64,000 nucleotides of DNA. It comes from Amycolatopsis thermophila. Lineage in GTDB: Bacteria > Actinomycetota > Actinomycetes > Mycobacteriales > Pseudonocardiaceae. Position 1 is the first letter of the stretch; every line of letters begins with the position of its first letter. The stretch lies in assembly GCF_030814215.1 (NCBI RefSeq), contig NZ_JAUSUT010000001.1, positions 3,224,001 through 3,288,000 on the forward strand, in the 5' to 3' direction. The translations under genes and the position numbers were made by a program. The notes beneath the pieces were generated by a model. It was not told the DNA's origin, did no database searches, and was given only the letters and a program-made list of their open reading frames with translations. Below are positions 1-11,661 of this stretch, piece by piece.

Positions 1-437
1 TCGGCGCGATCACCGGGCTGTTCGAGTTCATCTACCCGGGCATCGCGCTGCAGGCGATCGTCGGCACCGCGGGCGTGTTCGTCGCGATGCTGGTGGTCTA
101 CAAGACCGGTGCCGTGAAGGTCACGCCGAAGCTCACCAAGTGGATCATCGGCGCCACCGCCGGCGCCGCGATCCTGATGCTGTTCAACCTGGCCCTGAGC
201 CTGTTCGGGGTGAACACGGGCCTGCGGGACGGTAGCACGCTCGCGATCATCTTCAGCCTGGTCGTCATCGGCATCGCGGCGTTCAACTTCCTGCTCGACT
301 TCGACATGGCCGACCAGATGATCCGACAGGGCATGCCGGCCAAGTGGGCGTGGTTCGCGGCGTTCGGCCTGATGACCACCCTCGTCTGGCTCTACCTCGA
401 GATCCTGCGCCTGCTGTCGTACCTGCAGAACGACTAG
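1..437 (+). CDS. Bax inhibitor-1/YccA family membrane protein, 5-prime end outside window
   Basis: The reading frame is already open at base 3, so the N-terminal half lies before the window; 144 residues are visible. They begin with a glycine-rich helix followed by YPGIALQAIVGT, a segment typical of the Bax inhibitor-1/YccA family, and contain four further hydrophobic helices ending in LYLEILRLLSYLQND. Family members are integral membrane proteins of about 240-290 residues linked to ion leak or stress tolerance; the bacterial role is not settled. An internal GTG at base 75 is not the true start, because family-like sequence precedes it. A strong hairpin terminator follows 16 bases after the stop. 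Confidence 0.8.
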   Translation, partial: GAITGLFEFIYPGIALQAIVGTAGVFVAMLVVYKTGAVKVTPKLTKWIIGATAGAAILMLFNLALSLFGVNTGLRDGSTLAIIFSLVVIGIAAFNFLLDFDMADQMIRQGMPAKWAWFAAFGLMTTLVWLYLEILRLLSYLQND

Positions 438-453
438 CGCGGTCCACGTCAAG

Positions 454-490
454 CAGAAGGACACTCGGTGATCAACCGGGTGTCCTTCTG
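454..490 (+). terminator. Rho-independent-type hairpin after the Bax inhibitor gene
   Basis: CAGAAGGACAC (454-464) pairs perfectly with GTGTCCTTCTG (480-490), and an inner CGGT/ACCG pairing extends the stem. There is only a weak T tract (TCATGT), as is common in actinobacteria. Confidence 0.75.
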
Positions 491-588
491 TCATGTGGTC
501 ACCTGATCGGTGGGCCAGTGATCGTCACGTTGACTACGCAGTGTTGGATACGGGCATCTGTCGTCCCGTTTACACTTGTGAGGTCCGC

Positions 589-1359
589 GTGAGCGTCCCC
601 CCACCGCCGGCTGCGCCTGGAGGGCAGCCGGCACCGTTCGGCAATCGGCCGCCCGCCGGTAACCAGGGCGCTCCCGGCGCTTTCGGCCAGCCCGGCCCGC
701 AGGGGCAGGCCGGCCAGTTCGGTCCGCCGCCCGGCCAGCCCGCCGGCGCCCCGCCCGCCGTCCCGCCGCCCGGCCAGCCCGGCGCGTTCGGCCCGCCACC
801 GGGGCAGCCGTTCGGCCCGCCGCCCGGCGTGCCGGCGCGGAAGAGACGCTTCCCGGTGTGGCTGATGATCGTCGCCCCGATCGTCGTGGTCGGGCTCGTC
901 GTCGCCGGCGTGATCGGCTTCCTGAACTCCCCGGACAGCGCGGCCGTCGGCGACTGCCTGCAGGTCACCGAGTTCAAGTACAACGGCGACGAGCCGACGA
1001 AGATCGACTGCAACGACCAGAACGCGAACGTCAAGATCGCCGTGAAGCTGGACGACTCCTCGTCCGAGTGCCCCACCGGCGACTACGACTCCTACAGCGT
1101 CTCCGGCCGCGGCGACTACAAGCTCTGCCTGATGATCAACGCCCACGAGGGTGACTGCTTCGCCAACGTCACCTCGGACACCGCCGGTTACAAGCGGGTT
1201 CCCTGCACGGACCCGACGGCCGAGATCGAGTTCCTCAAGATCGTCACCGGCCAGGCCGACGAGGCGGCGTGCCAGGGCCTCAAATACGACGGCGCGGTGA
1301 AGTACTCCGAGCCCGCCACCACCATGTGCGCGGTCGCGAAGGGCGGCGCCAGCGCCTGA
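589..1359 (+). CDS. Proline-rich single-pass membrane protein, LppU/SCO3897-like
   Basis: A 256-residue protein. Residues 1-82 are a Pro/Gly/Gln-rich cytoplasmic tail with PPPGQP-type repeats, then a positive patch (ARKRRF, 83-88), one membrane helix (about 89-113) and an extracellular domain with eight cysteines, enough for four disulfides. This layout matches the actinobacterial LppU/SCO3897-like family, whose function is unknown. The GTG at 589 is chosen because it directly starts the Pro-rich repeat; the same frame is open further upstream but encodes unlike sequence. A TACACT hexamer at 571-576 could be a -10 element, giving a very short leader. A shared terminator separates it from the convergent thiolase gene. 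Confidence 0.7.
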   Translation: MSVPPPPAAPGGQPAPFGNRPPAGNQGAPGAFGQPGPQGQAGQFGPPPGQPAGAPPAVPPPGQPGAFGPPPGQPFGPPPGVPARKRRFPVWLMIVAPIVVVGLVVAGVIGFLNSPDSAAVGDCLQVTEFKYNGDEPTKIDCNDQNANVKIAVKLDDSSSECPTGDYDSYSVSGRGDYKLCLMINAHEGDCFANVTSDTAGYKRVPCTDPTAEIEFLKIVTGQADEAACQGLKYDGAVKYSEPATTMCAVAKGGASA

Positions 1360-1375
1360 TCCGGCGCACGAAGAA

Positions 1376-1406
1376 GGGCCCGGCGGGAAACCCGCCGGGC
1401 CCGTTT
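1376..1406. terminator. Bidirectional terminator between LppU-like gene and thiolase gene
   Basis: GGGCCCGGCGGG (1376-1387), loop AAA, and CCCGCCGGGCCC (1391-1402) form a perfect 12-bp stem. GTTTTCG follows on the plus strand and an A-rich flank precedes it, so it can serve both converging genes. Confidence 0.85.
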
Positions 1407-1417
1407 TCGTCCCGGTG

Positions 1418-2638
1418 TCAGCTCAGCCGCTCGATGACCATCGCCATGCCCTGACCGCCGCCGACGCACATCGTCTCCAGGCCCCACTGCTTGTCGTGGT
1501 GCTGGAGCGAGTTGATCAGCGTCGAGGTGATGCGGGCGCCGGTCATGCCGAACGGGTGGCCCACGGCGATCGCGCCGCCGTTGACGTTCAGCCGGTCGAT
1601 GTCGATGCCCAGGTCCCGGTAGGACGGGATGACCTGCGCGGCGAACGCCTCGTTGATCTCGACCAGGTCGATGTCGCCGATGGACATCCCGGCGCGGGCC
1701 AGCGCGCGCTGCGAGGCCTCGACCGGGCCGTAGCCCATGATCTCCGGCGACAGGCCGGACACGCCGGTCGACACGACCCGCGCCAGCGGCGTGATGCCGA
1801 GCTGCTTCGCCTTGGTGTCGGACATGATCACCAGCGCGGCGGCGCCGTCGTTGAGCGGGCAGCAGTTGCCGGCGGTGACCCGGCCGTCGGGGCGGAACAC
1901 CGGCTTCAGGCCGGACACGCCCTCGAGCGTGACCCCGGCGCGCGGGCCGTCGTCCTTCGACACCACCGTGCCGTCGGGCAGGGTCACCGGCGTGATGTCC
2001 TTGGCCCAGAACCCGTCCGCGATCGCCTTCTCCGCCAGGTTCTGCGACCGCACGCCGAACTCGTCCATCTCCTCGCGGGAGACGTTCTTCAGGCGGGCGA
2101 GGTTCTCCGCCGTCTGGCCCATCGCGATGTAGACGTCGGGCAGCTCGCCGTTCTCACGCGGGTCCACCCACGTGTCGCTGCCCTCGGCGGCGACCTTCGC
2201 GGTGCGGGCCTCGGCGTCGGCGAACAGCGGGTTGTGCGTGTCGGGCCAGGAGTCCGAGCTGCCCTTCGCGAACCGGGACACGGTCTCCACGCCGGCGGAG
2301 ATGAAGACGTCGCCCTCGCCCGCCTTGATCGCGTGCAGCGCCATCCGGGTGGTCTGCAGGCTGGAGGAGCAGTAGCGGGTGATGGTGCAGCCGGGCAGGT
2401 GGTCGTAGCCGAGCTGGACCGCGACGGCGCGGCCCATGTTGAACCCGGACTCGCCGCCCGGCAGGCCGCAGCCCAGCATCAGGTCGTCGATGTCCTTCGG
2501 GTCCAGCTGCGGCACCTTGTCCAGGGCGGCGCGGACCATCTGGACGGCCAGGTCGTCCGGCCGCATGCTGACCAGCGAGCCCTTCCCGGCGCGGCCGATC
2601 GGCGAACGCGCCGCGGAGACGATGACGGCTTCGGGCAT
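1418..2638 (-). CDS. Acetyl-CoA C-acyltransferase (thiolase, FadA family)
   Basis: A 406-residue type I thiolase, which cleaves 3-ketoacyl-CoA with CoA in fatty acid beta-oxidation (or runs the reverse condensation). The expected residues are present: nucleophile Cys90 in YCSSSLQ, His361 in [10 protein letters not shown], and Cys391 in [10 protein letters not shown] near the C terminus. The ATG at 2638 is preferred over upstream in-frame starts because [15 protein letters not shown] is the normal thiolase N terminus and GGAGTG lies just upstream. The position next to cbs matches fadA3 (Rv1074c) in M. tuberculosis. A palindrome 25 bases upstream suggests control by a TetR-type fatty-acid regulator. 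Confidence 0.93.
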   Translation of the reverse strand: MPEAVIVSAARSPIGRAGKGSLVSMRPDDLAVQMVRAALDKVPQLDPKDIDDLMLGCGLPGGESGFNMGRAVAVQLGYDHLPGCTITRYCSSSLQTTRMALHAIKAGEGDVFISAGVETVSRFAKGSSDSWPDTHNPLFADAEARTAKVAAEGSDTWVDPRENGELPDVYIAMGQTAENLARLKNVSREEMDEFGVRSQNLAEKAIADGFWAKDITPVTLPDGTVVSKDDGPRAGVTLEGVSGLKPVFRPDGRVTAGNCCPLNDGAAALVIMSDTKAKQLGITPLARVVSTGVSGLSPEIMGYGPVEASQRALARAGMSIGDIDLVEINEAFAAQVIPSYRDLGIDIDRLNVNGGAIAVGHPFGMTGARITSTLINSLQHHDKQWGLETMCVGGGQGMAMVIERLS

Positions 2639-2662
2639 GGGGGACACTCCTTCGGGTCGGAC

Positions 2663-2676
2663 TAAGCGCGTGCTTA
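2663..2676. promoter_or_regulatory. Candidate operator palindrome upstream of the thiolase gene
   Basis: TAAGC-GCGT-GCTTA is a perfect 5-bp inverted repeat with a 4-base centre, located 25-38 bases before the thiolase start and between it and divergent cbs. Palindromes of this shape are typical TetR-family sites at acyl-CoA catabolic genes; the cognate regulator is not identifiable here. Confidence 0.45.
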
Positions 2677-2802
2677 CCCACATCCTGCACCCTGAACGGG
2701 CGCGGTCAAACCCCTGAGCGACGACTACCACGTCCAGGGTGGCCCCTTCCGTCGCCCACCACCACCCTCGACGGACGCGCTCCGCGCGCTAGCCTGACCC
2801 GT

Positions 2803-4173
<1,371 letters not shown>

Positions 4174-4300
4174 GAAGGGGTTCATCGCGTGGAACCGTCG
4201 GGGCGTTACGAGCGTCCATGACCGGTATCCGATAGCGTGTGGCCAGCCGAATCATCGTGTATACGCACTGTCAGTCCTCTCGAGGGGGTTCAATTCCCAG

Positions 4301-5674
4301 ATGAGCGCTCCGCAGCCGCCGAACCAGCCGTGGGGTGGCGGCCAGCCGCCTCAGGGCCCGCCGAGCGGTCCCCAGCAGCAGCCAGACAACCCGTTCGGCT
4401 CCTCGGAGCCGACCCAGGTCGTGCAGCCCGGCCAGTCGCAGCAGCCGTCCGAGGGCGGTTCGTTCGGCGAGACCGCGGAGCCGACTCAGGTGGTCCAGCC
4501 CGGCGGCGACCCCAACGCCACCCAGAAGGTCAACCCCGGTGAGACGCCCGGCGCGGAGTCCACGCAGCTGGTGCCCCCGGGCTCGCAGCCGCCGGCCATC
4601 CCGTACTCGCCGCCGCCGAGCGCCGCGGACAACCCGGGTGCGGTGAACCCCCAGCAGAGCTTCGGGCAGCAGGGCTTCGGCCAGCCGCAGCAGCCGGGCT
4701 TCGGGCAGCAGCCCGGCCAGCCGGGTGCCTACGGCCAGCCGCCGCAGGGCTACGGCCCGCCCTCCCAGCCGGGCGGTTTCGGTCAGCCGCAGGGCTTCGG
4801 TGCTCCCGGTTTCGGCGCCGCGCCGAGCGGTGGCGCCGGTGGCGGAAACCAGCTCTTCGGCTGGATCGCCGGCGGTGTGGCCGCGCTCCTCGGCCTGATC
4901 GCCGCGATCCTCGTCCTGGTCGACTTCGGCGACGCGGGCGACTACTCCGACCTCTACAACCAGTTCTCCGAGCAGGCCGCGGCCGCCGGCGCGCCCAGCC
5001 CGGGCCTGATCTGGTTCTACCTGATCATGATCCTGGTCGGTTCCCTCGCCGCGCTGGCGGGCGGTGTCCTCATCGCGCTCGCCGGGCGCCTGAGCGCGTC
5101 GCTGAAGAAGATCGCGCCGATCCTGACGGCGGTCGGCGGCTTCCTGCTGCTGCTGTTCGCGATCCTGCTCATCACCGCCTTCCCCGGCGACCTGAGCGAC
5201 GTGCCCGGCAAGGGCGTCATGTACATCATCTTCGGTGTCGTCCTGCTCCTGATCGGCGCCGCGGGCATCGTCCCGGCAACCAAGCAGTTCGTCGGCCTCG
5301 GTGGCGGTGGCCAGGGCGGCCAGGGGCAGGGCCAGGGCGGCCCGGGCGGCTTCGGCGGCCCCGGTGGCTACGGCCCGCAGAGCGGTGGTTTCCCGCAGCC
5401 GGGTCAGCCCGGTCAGTTCGGGCAGCCGCAGCAGCCCGGCCCGTACGGCCAGCCGGGCGGGCCGAACCCGCAGAGCGGTGGCTTCCCGCAGCCGGGTCAG
5501 TACGGCCAGCCGCCGCAGCAGCCAGGTTACGGCCAGCCGCAGCCCGGCCAGTACGGCCAGCAGCCCGGTTACGGTCAGCCCGGCCAGTACGGTCAGCCGC
5601 ACCCCGGCCAATACGGCCAGCAGCCGCAGCAGCCCGGCTACGGTCAGCCCGGCCAGCCGCCGCAGCAGTGGTGA
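4301..5674 (+). CDS. Pro/Gln/Gly-rich protein with four membrane helices
   Basis: A 457-residue protein with an N-terminal disordered region rich in Pro, Gln and Gly (about 1-183), four hydrophobic helices (about 184-207, 236-265, 270-294, 306-326) and a C-terminal tail made of repeated GQPQQPGYGQ-type units. Two EPTQVVQPG repeats lie near residues 36 and 62, and related TQ motifs follow; these may be Ser/Thr kinase targets (inference). It occupies the place of the proline-rich antigen Rv1078 between cbs and metB, but I do not see that protein's RDD domain, so it is at most a positional analogue. ATG at 4301 has GAGGGGG about 12 bases upstream. A strong terminator follows. Confidence 0.7.
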   Translation: MSAPQPPNQPWGGGQPPQGPPSGPQQQPDNPFGSSEPTQVVQPGQSQQPSEGGSFGETAEPTQVVQPGGDPNATQKVNPGETPGAESTQLVPPGSQPPAIPYSPPPSAADNPGAVNPQQSFGQQGFGQPQQPGFGQQPGQPGAYGQPPQGYGPPSQPGGFGQPQGFGAPGFGAAPSGGAGGGNQLFGWIAGGVAALLGLIAAILVLVDFGDAGDYSDLYNQFSEQAAAAGAPSPGLIWFYLIMILVGSLAALAGGVLIALAGRLSASLKKIAPILTAVGGFLLLLFAILLITAFPGDLSDVPGKGVMYIIFGVVLLLIGAAGIVPATKQFVGLGGGGQGGQGQGQGGPGGFGGPGGYGPQSGGFPQPGQPGQFGQPQQPGPYGQPGGPNPQSGGFPQPGQYGQPPQQPGYGQPQPGQYGQQPGYGQPGQYGQPHPGQYGQQPQQPGYGQPGQPPQQW

Positions 5675-5689
5675 CCAGCTGATCTCGTC

Positions 5690-5726
5690 GATGCCCCCGG
5701 CCCAGGCCGGGGGCATCGTCTTTTTC
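5690..5726 (+). terminator. Strong Rho-independent terminator
   Basis: GATGCCCCCGGCC (5690-5702) pairs perfectly with GGCCGGGGGCATC (5705-5717) and is followed by GTCTTTTTC. This closes the unit that ends with the Pro/Gln-rich membrane protein. Confidence 0.9.
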
Positions 5727-5797
5727 CCAGTTGATGACCGCGCGCTGGGAACGCGGCTAGGGTGAGCGCCGTAACGGTCCGATTCCCTGGGGGCGCT

Positions 5798-6262
5798 GTG
5801 ACGAGTCCGGTCGGCCGGGAGCCGCGCCCCAGTGGCCTCACGGCGATCCTCGCGGGGGCGCTCGGGCTGCTCCTGGCCGTTGTGCTGGGCTACCTGCCGT
5901 TGAAGTTCTTCGTCGACCACGGACTCGACGGCATGGCCGTGAAGGTGAGCTGCGTGCTCGGCGTCTACTCCGCGGCGGCGTTGTTCCTGCTGGTCGGCGC
6001 GCTGATCACGTTCTTCCGCGCGGTCGCCGGCGCGGTGTCGCTGCTGGTCGGCGCGCTGCTCGCGGTCGCCGCGGTGGTCCTGGAGCCGGTCCTGCTCTAC
6101 CCCGGCTACGTCGGGGCCTTCTTCTCGGACATGTTCCGGTTCGGGCCCGACGACGCGTTCGTGCGGGTCGGCGCCGCGGTCGGTGGCCCGCTCGTTTTCG
6201 TCCTCGCGGTGCTTCCGTGGACCTTCCGGTACCTGCGGCACCGCCCGGCTGGTAGTTGGTAG
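5798..6262 (+). CDS. Small four-helix membrane protein of unknown function
   Basis: About 154 residues with four predicted membrane helices and no recognised family. The GTG at 5798 is preferred since CTGGGGG lies about 5 bases upstream; an in-frame GTG at 5762 would add 12 residues. It is followed after two bases by another four-helix protein of the same length and layout, so the pair probably forms an operon and may be a diverged duplication or a heteromeric membrane unit (inference). Confidence 0.55.
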   Translation: MTSPVGREPRPSGLTAILAGALGLLLAVVLGYLPLKFFVDHGLDGMAVKVSCVLGVYSAAALFLLVGALITFFRAVAGAVSLLVGALLAVAAVVLEPVLLYPGYVGAFFSDMFRFGPDDAFVRVGAAVGGPLVFVLAVLPWTFRYLRHRPAGSW

Positions 6263-6264
6263 AT

Positions 6265-6729
6265 GTGACCTTTCCGCCCCCCGCCGAAGACTTCGCCGAC
6301 GCGACCGCCCCGTCCCGCGGTGGCGGCGCCGGCATCACCGCCGCCGTGCTCGCCCTGCTCGGCGGCGTGTTCCACCTGATCGGGGTGGCGGGCGGGGCGG
6401 TGCTGCTGGCCGGCGACTACGACCTGGGGCGCGGGCTGCTCACGTTCGCGACGCACCTGGTGCTGGCCGCGACCCTCATCACCGGCGGTGTCGGGCTGGT
6501 GCTGGCGAAGGAGTTCGGCCGCGTCGCGACGATCATCGGTGCGGCCGCCGCGCTCGTGGTGTACGTGCTGGTGCTGGTGCTCGGCGCGTTCGGGGTGTAC
6601 TTCCTCGGGCTGATCGATGCCCAGGTGCCGGTCGTCTACGTCGCGGTGTTGTGCGTGCCCGCGATCGGGACGCTGGTGCTGGCGTGCCTGCCGCCGACCG
6701 CGCGGTGGGTGAGCCGGGGCTGGTCGTAG
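6265..6729 (+). CDS. Small four-helix membrane protein of unknown function, second of a pair
   Basis: About 154 residues: a short Pro/Asp N terminus (MTFPPPAEDF), then four hydrophobic helices. The GTG at 6265 sits two bases after the previous stop; a TTG at 6256 would overlap that stop. It is probably translated together with the preceding gene. No family was recognised. metB starts 9 bases after its stop, so it may share a transcript with metB, although no functional link is evident. Confidence 0.55.
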   Translation: MTFPPPAEDFADATAPSRGGGAGITAAVLALLGGVFHLIGVAGGAVLLAGDYDLGRGLLTFATHLVLAATLITGGVGLVLAKEFGRVATIIGAAAALVVYVLVLVLGAFGVYFLGLIDAQVPVVYVAVLCVPAIGTLVLACLPPTARWVSRGWS

Positions 6730-6738
6730 GCTGGGCCC

Positions 6739-7896
6739 ATGACCCACGACCTCTCCTCCGCAGGCTTCGAGACGCGCGCCATCCACGCAGGTCAGGAGCC
6801 TGACCCGCGGACGGGTGCGGTCATCGTGCCGATCTACCAGACCTCGACCTACGCGCAGGACGGCGTGGGCGGCACCCGCGAGGGTGACTACGAGTACTCG
6901 CGCACCGCGAACCCGACGCGCACCGCGCTGGAGCAGGCGCTCGCCTCGCTGGAGGGCGCCCGGCACGGGCTCGCGTTCGCGTCCGGCATGGCCGCCACCG
7001 ACGCCGTGCTGCGGACCGTCCTGCGTCCCGGCGACCACCTGGTGCTGGGCAACGACGCCTACGGCGGCACGTTCCGGCTGATCGACAAGGTGCTGAAGTT
7101 GTGGGGCGTCGAATACGGCGTCGCCGACCTGTCGAACGCGGACGAGGTGCGGGCCGCGATCCGCCCCGAGACGAAGCTGATCTGGTGCGAGACGCCGTCC
7201 AACCCGCTGCTCGGCATCGCGGATCTGGCGGTGCTGGCGGAAATCGCCCACAGCGCCGGCGCCCGCCTGGTCGTGGACAACACCTTCGCGACGCCGTACC
7301 TGCAGACGCCGCTCGCACACGGGGCGGACGTGGTCGTGCACTCGACGACGAAGTACCTGGGCGGACACTCGGACGTCGTCGGCGGCGCGGTGCTGACGAA
7401 CGAGGAGGAGCTGCGGGAGCAGTTGTTCTTCCTGCGCAACTCGGCCGGCGCGGTGCCCGGACCGTTCGACGCGTGGCTGACCCTGCGCGGGTTGAAGACG
7501 CTGGGCGTGCGGATGGACCGGCACTGCGACAACGCCGAGCAGATCGCGCAGATGCTGGTGGAGCACCCGAAGGTCGCCGAGGTGTACTACCCGGGCCTGC
7601 CGAGCCACGCCGGCCACGACGTCGCGGCCAAGCAGATGCGCCGCTTCGGGGGCATGATCTCGTTCCGGCACGCGGACGGGCGGGACGCCGCACTGGCCAC
7701 CGCGGCCGGCACCGGGCTGTTCATCCTGGCCGAGTCGCTCGGTGGCATCGAGAGCCTGATCGAGCACCCGGGCCAGATGACGCACGCCAGCGTGGCCGGC
7801 TCGATGCTCCAGGTCCCCGACGACCTCCTGCGGATCTCCGTGGGCATCGAGGACGTCCGCGACCTGAGCGACGACCTGCGCGCAGCGCTGGGCTGA
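6739..7896 (+). CDS. metB: Cystathionine gamma-synthase
   Basis: A 385-residue Cys/Met metabolism PLP enzyme (fold type I). It joins an activated homoserine (O-succinyl or O-acetyl) with cysteine to make cystathionine on the way to methionine. The PLP lysine is Lys205 in HSTTKYLGGHSD, and DNTFATPYLQ, which carries the PLP-binding aspartate, lies before it. Length and sequence fit MetB better than cystathionine gamma-lyase, though the two overlap in the family. The location downstream of cbs matches Rv1079. Its 3-prime flank is odd: two segments of its own coding sequence reappear, fused and decayed, within 200 bases of the stop. Confidence 0.92.
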   Translation: MTHDLSSAGFETRAIHAGQEPDPRTGAVIVPIYQTSTYAQDGVGGTREGDYEYSRTANPTRTALEQALASLEGARHGLAFASGMAATDAVLRTVLRPGDHLVLGNDAYGGTFRLIDKVLKLWGVEYGVADLSNADEVRAAIRPETKLIWCETPSNPLLGIADLAVLAEIAHSAGARLVVDNTFATPYLQTPLAHGADVVVHSTTKYLGGHSDVVGGAVLTNEEELREQLFFLRNSAGAVPGPFDAWLTLRGLKTLGVRMDRHCDNAEQIAQMLVEHPKVAEVYYPGLPSHAGHDVAAKQMRRFGGMISFRHADGRDAALATAAGTGLFILAESLGGIESLIEHPGQMTHASVAGSMLQVPDDLLRISVGIEDVRDLSDDLRAALG

Positions 7897-7898
7897 CA

Positions 7899-7962
7899 GC
7901 GCGAAGCGCGTGCTCTGGTAGGAGCTGGGTGCCCGTGTAGCGGGGACGGGCGAGGTGCGGGA
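7899..7962. repeat. Direct repeat copy 1, starting just after the metB stop
   Basis: The first 33 bases (7899-7931, beginning GCGCGAAGCGCGTGCTCTGG) are identical to 8104-8136, and the next 31 bases match at 23 positions. The 205-bp spacing brackets the decayed metB fragment. The whole gap 7897-8258 holds only these repeats, the fragment and a hairpin. Confidence 0.85.
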
Positions 7963-8099
7963 GCAGTTGTTCGTCCTGCGCAACTCGGCCGGGACGGTGC
8001 CCGGACCGTTCGACGCCACGCCGGCCACGACGTCGCGGCCGGGCAGATGCGCCGCTTCGGGGCATGATCTCGTTCCGGCACGCGGACGGGCGGGATGCC
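7954..8099 (+). pseudogene. Fused remnant of two internal metB segments
   Basis: Bases 7954-8016 closely match metB 7411-7473, and bases from about 8015 to 8099 closely match metB 7604-7689. The roughly 130 bases between those donors are missing, a G is lost in the GGGGGC run, and several substitutions are present. The piece has no start, lacks the PLP lysine region and cannot make an enzyme. It looks like a local partial duplication followed by internal deletion and decay. Confidence 0.85.
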
Positions 8100-8103
8100 A
8101 ACG

Positions 8104-8167
8104 GCGCGAAGCGCGTGCTCTGGTAGGAGCTGGGTGGCTGTGTAGCGGGTGTGGGTGAGGTGCTGGG
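8104..8167. repeat. Direct repeat copy 2, after the metB remnant
   Basis: Second copy of the 64-base repeat found at 7899-7962; the first 33 bases are identical. Together the two copies suggest a tandem duplication event of about 205 bp downstream of metB. Confidence 0.85.
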
Positions 8168-8215
8168 TCCCGTTGCGTGCCAGGTCGGTGCCGAGGGGGT
8201 TGAGCCGCCGGGTGG

Positions 8216-8246
8216 GCCGGGCAGTGGCGTGCGCTGCCCGCCCGGC
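8216..8246. terminator. Possible hairpin in the metB / small secreted protein convergent gap
   Basis: GGGCAG (8219-8224) pairs with CTGCCC (8234-8239), with extra outer GCC/GGC pairing. There is no T tract on either side, so termination is only possible. Confidence 0.3.
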
Positions 8247-8258
8247 AACCGTCATTCG

Positions 8259-8540
8259 TCAGGGGCGGTAGTTGTTCAGCTCCGCGTTCTTCGCGTTCCC
8301 CGTCGTGCTGCCCGTCCGGATGCCCTGCAGCTCCGACCCGTCCACGCACCCACCGACCAGCTCGACGTAGTTGTCGTGCCGGATGTACTGCCCCGGATCG
8401 CCGCAGGTGGCCCTGTCGACGGTGTACACCGCGGCCCCGGTCAGGGCCAGCGCGGACGTCACGCCCGCGACCAGGGGCAGCAGTCCGGCCGCACGCGTGG
8501 CACGCCGGACTCTGCCGCCCGTTTCGCTCCGCGTTGGCAT
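8259..8540 (-). CDS. Small exported or membrane-anchored protein, unknown
   Basis: A 93-residue protein with a basic N terminus (MPTRSETGGRVRRATRAAG), one hydrophobic helix at about 20-41 (signal peptide or anchor), then a short polar domain with two cysteines (ATCGDPG and GGCVDGS) that could form one disulfide. GGGAG lies about 5 bases before the ATG. No family was recognised. It is transcribed away from ilvA and converges on the metB repeat region. Confidence 0.6.
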   Translation of the reverse strand: MPTRSETGGRVRRATRAAGLLPLVAGVTSALALTGAAVYTVDRATCGDPGQYIRHDNYVELVGGCVDGSELQGIRTGSTTGNAKNAELNNYRP

Positions 8541-8605
8541 GGCTACTCCCGATTCGCCGAACTGACCGGCTCCCAGGGTACCGAAACCCGCGGGACGGGG
8601 GTGGC

Positions 8606-9823
8606 ATGATCCGGGACATGGATCTGGTGGACGTCGACCGCATCCGGGAAGCGCGGAAGCTCCTCGAGGGCATCATCCGCGTCACGCCCATGGAACACGC
8701 GCGTGACCTGGAACGGCTCCACAGCGGCGCGGTCCACCTCAAGTGCGAGAACCTGCAACGCACCGGCTCCTTCAAGATCCGCGGCGCCTACACCCGCCTC
8801 CACGGGTTGACCGCCGACGAGCGAGCCCGCGGGGTCGTCGCCGCCAGTGCGGGCAACCACGCGCAAGGGGTGGCTCTCGCGGCCTCGCTGCTGGGCATTT
8901 CGTCGACGGTGTTCATGCCGACCCGCGCCCCGCTCCCCAAGCTGGCCGCCACCCGTGGCTACGGCGCGGACGTGCACCTGCACGGGGACGTGCTGGAGGA
9001 GGCCCTCGCGGAGGCGATCGCGTTCGCCGAACGCACCGGGGCCGTGTTCATCCACCCCTTCGACCACGCGGACATCATCGCCGGCCAGGGCACGGTCGGG
9101 CTCGAGATCCTGGAGCAGGTGCCGGAGGCGGCCACGATCCTGGTGCCCACCGGCGGTGGCGGTCTCGTCGCGGGCGTCGCGTGCGCGGTCAAGGCGACCC
9201 GGCCCGACGTGCGCGTCGTCGCCGTGCAGGCCGAGGACGCGGCCGCGTTCCCGCCCTCGCTCGCGGCCGGCGGGCCGGTGCGTCTCACGCAGATGCAGAC
9301 GATGGCCGACGGCATCGCGGTCGGGCAGCCGGGTCCGGTGAGCTACGCGCACGTGGCGTCGAAGGTCGACGACGTCCTCACGGTGTCGGAGGAGTCGCTG
9401 TCCCGCGCGGTGCTGCTGTGCTTGGAACGGCGCAAGCTCGTGGTCGAACCGGCGGGCGCGGCGGCGGTGGCGGCACTGCTGCAGTACCCCGGCGAGTTCG
9501 CGGCGCCGGTGGTGGCGGTCGTCTCCGGCGGCAACGTCGACCCGTTGCTGCTGCTGCAGATCATCCAGCACGGCATGACCGCCGGCGGTCGTTACCTGGC
9601 GTTGCGGCTGCGCGTGCCGGACCGGCCGGGGTCGCTGGTGTCGGTGCTGTCGCGGGTTCGCGACCTGGGCGCCAACGTCCTCGACGTGGAGCATTCGCGG
9701 ATCTCCGGCGCGCTGGCCCTCGGCGAGGTCGAGATCGCCCTCAACCTGGAAACGCGCGGCCCCTCGCACTGCGAAGAAGTCCGCGCCGAACTCCAGCGCG
9801 CCGGGTTCACCGTCGTCGGCTAG
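8606..9823 (+). CDS. ilvA: Threonine ammonia-lyase (threonine deaminase)
   Basis: A 405-residue fold type II PLP enzyme that deaminates threonine to 2-oxobutyrate, the entry to isoleucine synthesis. Lys57 in TGSFKIRGAY is the PLP lysine, ASAGNHAQGVA binds the substrate side, and the glycine-rich PTGGGGLVAG binds phosphate. A single ACT domain occupies about 330-405. One ACT-type domain and about 400 residues make this the short form common in actinobacteria, rather than the 500-residue E. coli IlvA. ATG 8606 follows GGGGGTGG; an ATG at 8618 is also possible. Confidence 0.9.
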   Translation: MIRDMDLVDVDRIREARKLLEGIIRVTPMEHARDLERLHSGAVHLKCENLQRTGSFKIRGAYTRLHGLTADERARGVVAASAGNHAQGVALAASLLGISSTVFMPTRAPLPKLAATRGYGADVHLHGDVLEEALAEAIAFAERTGAVFIHPFDHADIIAGQGTVGLEILEQVPEAATILVPTGGGGLVAGVACAVKATRPDVRVVAVQAEDAAAFPPSLAAGGPVRLTQMQTMADGIAVGQPGPVSYAHVASKVDDVLTVSEESLSRAVLLCLERRKLVVEPAGAAAVAALLQYPGEFAAPVVAVVSGGNVDPLLLLQIIQHGMTAGGRYLALRLRVPDRPGSLVSVLSRVRDLGANVLDVEHSRISGALALGEVEIALNLETRGPSHCEEVRAELQRAGFTVVG

Positions 9824-9844
9824 GACCCGGTGGAGGCCGGGTCC
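9823..9844. terminator. Hairpin between convergent ilvA and hppD
   Basis: GGACCCGG (9823-9830) and CCGGGTCC (9837-9844) form an 8-bp stem with a 6-base loop, beginning in the ilvA stop codon. There is no T tract. Confidence 0.45.
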
Positions 9845-9904
9845 GGGCTCGGCCGCGTCCGCGGCGTGCAGCGCCACGACCAGCCAAGACTTTTCTCAGA
9901 CGCG

Positions 9905-11639
<1,735 letters not shown>

Positions 11640-11661
<22 letters not shown>

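Noticed and set aside
8151-8609. Plus-strand frame opposite the small exported protein gene
   Set aside because: The minus-strand gene has a proper signal or anchor helix and a Shine-Dalgarno; the plus frame is antisense and runs into ilvA.
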